This document shows positions 29,113 through 32,334 of a stretch of DNA of 32,334 nucleotides, one piece after another. Each line of letters opens with the position of its first letter. The stretch's first letter is position 1. The notes under the pieces were generated by a model. The model was given only the letters and a program-made list of their open reading frames with translations. It was not told the DNA's origin and ran no database searches. The DNA is from Rhodospirillaceae bacterium (GTDB lineage Bacteria > Pseudomonadota > Alphaproteobacteria > TMED109), in assembly GCA_902614225.1 (NCBI GenBank), contig CACMKJ010000008.1, positions 1-32,334 of the forward strand, given 5' to 3'. The translations under genes were made by a program, and so were the position numbers.

Positions 29113-30156
29113 ATGAACGTAGCCTTTATTTATAATGATATATATAGAAATTCACTTTTTGGCGAAAATCATCCTATCACAGAGAAAAGAATTTCTAATG
29201 TTTATGATTTATCTAAAATAATAAGTTTTAACAATGTAAAATACTATAAAAGTTCTATAGCTAGTGTTAAACAGTTATCTATTTTCCATGAGAAAGATTA
29301 TATAGCTGCTTTATATCAGGCTGAAAAAAAACAAAAAGTTTCTTTTGAAAATAGGAAAAAATTTAATATAGGTACTGCAAGTAATCCTATATTTAAAGAA
29401 ATGTATAGAAGGCATGCTGTTGCAACGGGGAGTTTAATATTAGGATCTGATTTAATACTTAATAAAAAATTTAATTATATTTTTTCTCCTGGATCAGGTG
29501 CTCACCACGGAAAAAAAAATAAAGCATCAGGTTTTTGTTATTTTAATGATATAGCTACATGTATTTTATATCTTAAAAAAAATAATGTTAAAAAAATAGT
29601 TTACTTCGACATGGATGCTCATTATGGAGATGGAGTTATGGAGTATTTTAAATCTAATGATGATATTCTTGCTATTTCAATACATCAAAAAAATCTTTGG
29701 CCTAGAAACGGTGATTATTTTTATAAAGATAATTTTATAAGTTTCCCTGTTGATGAAGGATTTAATGATACTGAATTTAAAGATATTTTTGAAAAAAAAA
29801 TAGAAATGAAAATAAAACAATTTAAACCTGAAATAGCAATTTTACAAATGGGAGCAGATTGTTTAATTGATGATCATATGTCAAAACTATGTTTGACTAA
29901 TAATTCTATGAGATACATTATTGAAAAGTTTAAAAATTTATCAAAAAATATAATTGTTATGGGAGGAGGTGGATATAATCCTTGGATAACGCTTAGAGCA
30001 TGGATATATAATTTAGCAACTTTAGCAAATGAAAATAGTAAACTAAATTTGAATAGCAAAGGAAAAAGTTTTTTAAAAAATATTAAATGGAAAAAAAAAC
30101 CAAAACAAAATTGGTTGAATGAAATCACAGATTTACCAAATATCTTTAGTCTGTAG
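29113..30156 (+). CDS. Histone deacetylase family hydrolase
   Basis: 347 residues from ATG 29113. The ORF track extends upstream into the metY leader and is too long. Catalytic motifs are in order: HPITEKR, GSGAHHGKKNKASGFCYFND (His-His charge relay), VYFDMDAHYGDGV (zinc Asp and His), SIHQKNLWPRNGDY, QMGADCLIDD (zinc Asp) and MGGGGYN. Bacterial members deacetylate small acetylated amines (acetoin-utilization or acetylpolyamine type). The substrate here is unknown. Confidence 0.9.
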   Translation: MNVAFIYNDIYRNSLFGENHPITEKRISNVYDLSKIISFNNVKYYKSSIASVKQLSIFHEKDYIAALYQAEKKQKVSFENRKKFNIGTASNPIFKEMYRRHAVATGSLILGSDLILNKKFNYIFSPGSGAHHGKKNKASGFCYFNDIATCILYLKKNNVKKIVYFDMDAHYGDGVMEYFKSNDDILAISIHQKNLWPRNGDYFYKDNFISFPVDEGFNDTEFKDIFEKKIEMKIKQFKPEIAILQMGADCLIDDHMSKLCLTNNSMRYIIEKFKNLSKNIIVMGGGGYNPWITLRAWIYNLATLANENSKLNLNSKGKSFLKNIKWKKKPKQNWLNEITDLPNIFSL

Positions 30157-30160
30157 TAAA

Positions 30161-30241
30161 ATGAAGGGGTGCTTACTATATTTAATTTATCCATTAATTA
30201 TCATAACAATTTTAATATTACTTTATCTAATTTTTATTTAA
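30161..30241 (+). CDS. 26-residue hydrophobic peptide
   Basis: Not in the ORF track. MKGCLLYLIYPLIIITILILLYLIFI is one membrane helix. It sits 4 nt after the deacetylase stop, and its TAA is 1 nt before the transporter ATG, consistent with coupled translation of three ORFs. AT-rich DNA easily gives such ORFs, hence the modest confidence. Confidence 0.4.
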   Translation: MKGCLLYLIYPLIIITILILLYLIFI

Positions 30242-30242
30242 T

Positions 30243-31145
30243 ATGGGTATATTATTAGCAATATTTTCCGCTTTGTTATGGTCTTTATTTGATGTGGTCA
30301 GAAAAAAGGCTGTAGAAAATAATTCGGCATTACAAGTTATATTTATAATTATTTTATCTCAATTTTTCTTTTTCTCTTGTTTTCTAGTTATATCTAATTT
30401 ACAAATTAATTTACGTGCTTATTTTTTGATTGGTGCATGTTTAGTAATTTTAAATGTTTTATCTCTATATTTATTTTTATTAGTATTAAAGTCAGGAAAA
30501 ATTAGTATTTATATTCCAATGCTAAGTTTTACTCCTTTTTTTTCAGCAATATACTCAAAGTTAATTTTAAATGAAGAATTAGTATTTATACAATATATAG
30601 GCATGCTTTTTATAGTAATAGGGTCATTAACTCTACATAGTTCACAATTTAATTCTCAAACAAAGTTATCAATTAATTATAATTATTTAAATAATAAGAA
30701 TTTATTATATATATTGATAGTCTCACTTATTTGGAGCTTAACTCCTGTTTTAGATAAGGAATGTTTAAAATATACTGGTGTATATCTACATGGTTTTTTA
30801 CAGTCTTGTGGTATGTTGCTTTTATTTCCATTAATACTTTTGAATAGCAATAAATATAAATCTACTTTAATAAAAAAGATGAATTATAATCTCATATTTT
30901 TCTTAATTATAATATTAGGGTTTTTAACTGCATTTATTCAATTAATCGCTTTACAATATGTTTTTGTTGCGGAGTTAGAGTCTCTTAAAAGAGGGATAGG
31001 TATTGTTTTGTCTTTAGTTTTTGGTTATTTCATATTTAAAGAAGAAGTTAATCTAAAAAAAATATTTTCCGTATTAATTATTGTATGCGGTGTAAATTTT
31101 ATTATTAATTTTACAAAATTTACAAATTTACAAATATTAATGTAA
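30243..31145 (+). CDS. EamA/DMT-family membrane transporter
   Basis: 300 residues and about ten membrane helices arranged as two EamA repeats. The first runs MGILLAIFSALLWSLFDVVRKKA to LFIVIGSLTLH. The second runs LLYILIVSLIWSLTPVLDKECLK to FSVLIIVCGVNFII. The repeat hallmarks are SALLWSxxxxxxKK and SLIWSLTPVxDK. Substrates of this superfamily are small metabolites, unknown here. Confidence 0.85.
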   Translation: MGILLAIFSALLWSLFDVVRKKAVENNSALQVIFIIILSQFFFFSCFLVISNLQINLRAYFLIGACLVILNVLSLYLFLLVLKSGKISIYIPMLSFTPFFSAIYSKLILNEELVFIQYIGMLFIVIGSLTLHSSQFNSQTKLSINYNYLNNKNLLYILIVSLIWSLTPVLDKECLKYTGVYLHGFLQSCGMLLLFPLILLNSNKYKSTLIKKMNYNLIFFLIIILGFLTAFIQLIALQYVFVAELESLKRGIGIVLSLVFGYFIFKEEVNLKKIFSVLIIVCGVNFIINFTKFTNLQILM

Positions 31146-31151
31146 AATTAT

Positions 31152-31180
31152 TTACTGAAATAAATCAATATATTCAGTAA
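31152..31180. terminator. Weak hairpin after the transporter gene
   Basis: TTACTGAA and TTCAGTAA are perfect 8-bp arms around a 13-nt loop, starting 7 nt after the stop. There is no T run, so intrinsic termination is uncertain. Confidence 0.35.
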
Positions 31181-31191
31181 CTTGTTCACAT

Positions 31192-31208
31192 TTGGCATAA
31201 ATATTGTA
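31192..31208 (+). promoter_or_regulatory. Possible sigma-54-type promoter
   Basis: TTGGCATAAATATTGTA has the -24 GG and -12 TTG spacing of TGGCAC-N5-TTGC but GT instead of GC at -12. A sigma-70-like TATAAT (31225-31230) also lies before ATG 31274, so this is only a candidate. Confidence 0.25.
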
Positions 31209-31273
31209 AACTTTGTTATATTATTATAATATCATTTTAGTCGTGTTAAAATAAATTATTAAAAGGAAAAAAC

Positions 31274-31555
31274 ATGAAATATTTAAAGATTTTTGTTATT
31301 TTGGTTACTTTTTTATTTACAAATCTCTCATTAGCTTGCAACGAAGATGTTAATAACAAGAGCAAAAGTGAGATTTCAAAATGGTTAGGAGACAACTCCT
31401 TGTTTTCTAAAGCTTACAAAGATGGAAAATGTGTATTGGATAAAGCTTTAGTAAATATTCCTATTGAACAAAGAAAGGTTATAGCTAATTTAATTGCTAA
31501 GTCTTATGGTATAGAAGCTAAAAAACTGAAGGAACTATCAAATTACAATTATTAA
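31274..31555 (+). CDS. Small exported protein
   Basis: 93 residues. AAAGGA precedes the ATG. The signal peptide (MKYLKIFVILVTFLFTNLSLA) is followed by two cysteines (CNED, GKCVLDKAL) that could form one disulfide, then helical segments (QRKVIANLIAKSYGIEAKKLKEL). It does not carry the array boxes. Not recognised. Confidence 0.7.
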   Translation: MKYLKIFVILVTFLFTNLSLACNEDVNNKSKSEISKWLGDNSLFSKAYKDGKCVLDKALVNIPIEQRKVIANLIAKSYGIEAKKLKELSNYNY

Positions 31556-31582
31556 TTTTTGAGTTATACTTATTAATTAAGT

Positions 31583-31975
31583 ATGGCTTATAAATTTATA
31601 TTCACACTGGTAGCTATTTTGCTACTAATTTACATGGTAGTCCAATTATTAGAAGTTAAAAAAGAGAAGAACGAAATTATAAAGGTTAAAATTACCCTAG
31701 ATAACAAATGTGAATTTTTTGATAAAGTTTTTATGGTAAAAGCTATTCCCTCTGGCAAGACAGCAAGATTCATAGATAAGAAAGCTGAAATGTTCCTAAA
31801 AAAGTCTAGCAAGGTTCAGCTAGTGGTTAGCGATGAGTTTCCAGGTTTTCATTTTACAAGTATTCCTGTAGGTGTAAGTTATAACACTAAGTTAGTGGCG
31901 GATTGTTCGAATTCTGAAAGATTGGATAATATTTTTGAGTCTCTGAAGAATCAATTTAACAAGGATGCTAATTAG
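31583..31975 (+). CDS. Membrane-anchored small protein
   Basis: 130 residues. One N-terminal helix (FIFTLVAILLLIYMVVQLL) is followed by a beta-rich domain: KVKITLDNKCEFFDKVFMVKAI, TARFIDKKAEMFLKK and SKVQLVVSDEFPGFHFTSIPV. Two cysteines may pair. It starts 27 nt after the preceding gene. Its stop overlaps the convergent next gene by 4 nt. Not recognised. Confidence 0.65.
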   Translation: MAYKFIFTLVAILLLIYMVVQLLEVKKEKNEIIKVKITLDNKCEFFDKVFMVKAIPSGKTARFIDKKAEMFLKKSSKVQLVVSDEFPGFHFTSIPVGVSYNTKLVADCSNSERLDNIFESLKNQFNKDAN

Positions 31976-32196
31976 TTTATTTTATATTTCTTATTTGACA
32001 AAATACATTTTGTCAAATTATTTGAAATGCTACAGACATAAATTTTTTTTGAATTATGTATAATTAAAGTGGCCTCATTTGTAGAATACAGTTTAGTCTC
32101 TAAAATCTTTCCATTTTCAATGATATTTATATCTGATAATGCATTAAAAATTACTAAGTAAGATATATTTATAATTATAATAAAATACTTAAACAT
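31972..32196 (-). CDS. Small exported protein with a Cys pair
   Basis: 74 residues. The signal peptide (MFKYFIIIINISYLVIFNALS) is followed by a short beta-like domain TLIIHNSKKIYVCSISNNLTKCILSN with two cysteines. A 16-nt palindrome ATACTATATATAGTAT starts at its ATG and probably includes its -10. Confidence 0.6.
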   Translation of the reverse strand: MFKYFIIIINISYLVIFNALSDINIIENGKILETKLYSTNEATLIIHNSKKIYVCSISNNLTKCILSNKKYKIN

Positions 32197-32227
32197 ACTA
32201 TATATAGTATATGTATAATCTTATATT

Positions 32228-32334
32228 TCAAGATTTATTTGTTATTTTAACATAAAACTTCTTGCCCTTATATTCAATATGATGATGGGCAACTTTGTTT
32301 TCTATAACTTGATCAAGATGTACGATGTCATTTT
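32228..32334 (-). CDS. C-terminus of a truncated gene at the window edge
   Basis: The minus-strand frame ending TGA at 32228 reads NDIVHLDQVIENKVAHHHIEYKGKKFYVKITNKS and is open to the window end. Alternating hydrophobic residues at the end suggest a beta strand (KKFYVKIT). Its start lies beyond 32334. Family not recognisable. Confidence 0.55.
   Translation of the reverse strand, partial: NDIVHLDQVIENKVAHHHIEYKGKKFYVKITNKS

Overview
This is a very AT-rich window whose gene content suggests a motile, free-living, probably marine alphaproteobacterium. It holds a PomA/PomB-type flagellar stator, sigma-54 and MetY behind a SAM-II riboswitch. It also holds a tandem glutamine (glnA-type) riboswitch, an RNA class known mainly from cyanobacteria and marine metagenomes. 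No intact tRNA, rRNA, integrase, transposase or CRISPR array is visible, and the taxonomic placement is inference.

Positions 1-15.7 kb are dominated by one family of small exported proteins of about 150 residues. I count 19 intact paralogues, one frameshifted copy (11842-12298) and one relic reduced to its signal peptide (3126-3173). Each has a signal peptide, a W-D-x-x-G-x-Y-G box, four spaced cysteines, a DAGVG-like box and a GTGK...C-YA box. Copies lie on both strands. Most have a private promoter in a fixed register: -35, 16-17 nt, -10, then exactly 6 nt to the ATG. Transcription should therefore start on the start codon (leaderless mRNA). The best -35 is AGGACA, shared by six intact genes and the relic. 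Other genes sit between the copies: a DUF4174-like protein, three small cytosolic proteins, a ribbon-helix-helix-like protein, a tiny membrane protein, an ABM-like protein and TenA. Duplicated intergenic units carry degraded tRNA-Met-like 3' ends.

Positions 15.7-20.1 kb hold a MORN-repeat exported protein and, on the opposite strand, two tandem glutamine riboswitch aptamers. These lead into a 35-residue basic protein that is missing from the ORF track, followed by a terminator. After that come an exported amphipathic protein, small proteins including an adhesin-E-like one, a decayed gene, a SAM-dependent methyltransferase and a fasciclin-like exported protein.

Positions 20.1-32.3 kb are mostly housekeeping: a GFA-family protein, motB and motA, a DUF1566 protein, rpoN, two adjacent single-domain cyclic-nucleotide-binding-like proteins, a small TPR and membrane-protein cluster, metY with its riboswitch, a histone-deacetylase-family hydrolase, an EamA-type transporter and small exported or membrane proteins. 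The window ends inside a gene on the minus strand.

The most interesting parts are the leaderless paralogue array, which has no function I can assign, and the riboswitch-controlled 35-residue protein, which could be a nitrogen-status effector.
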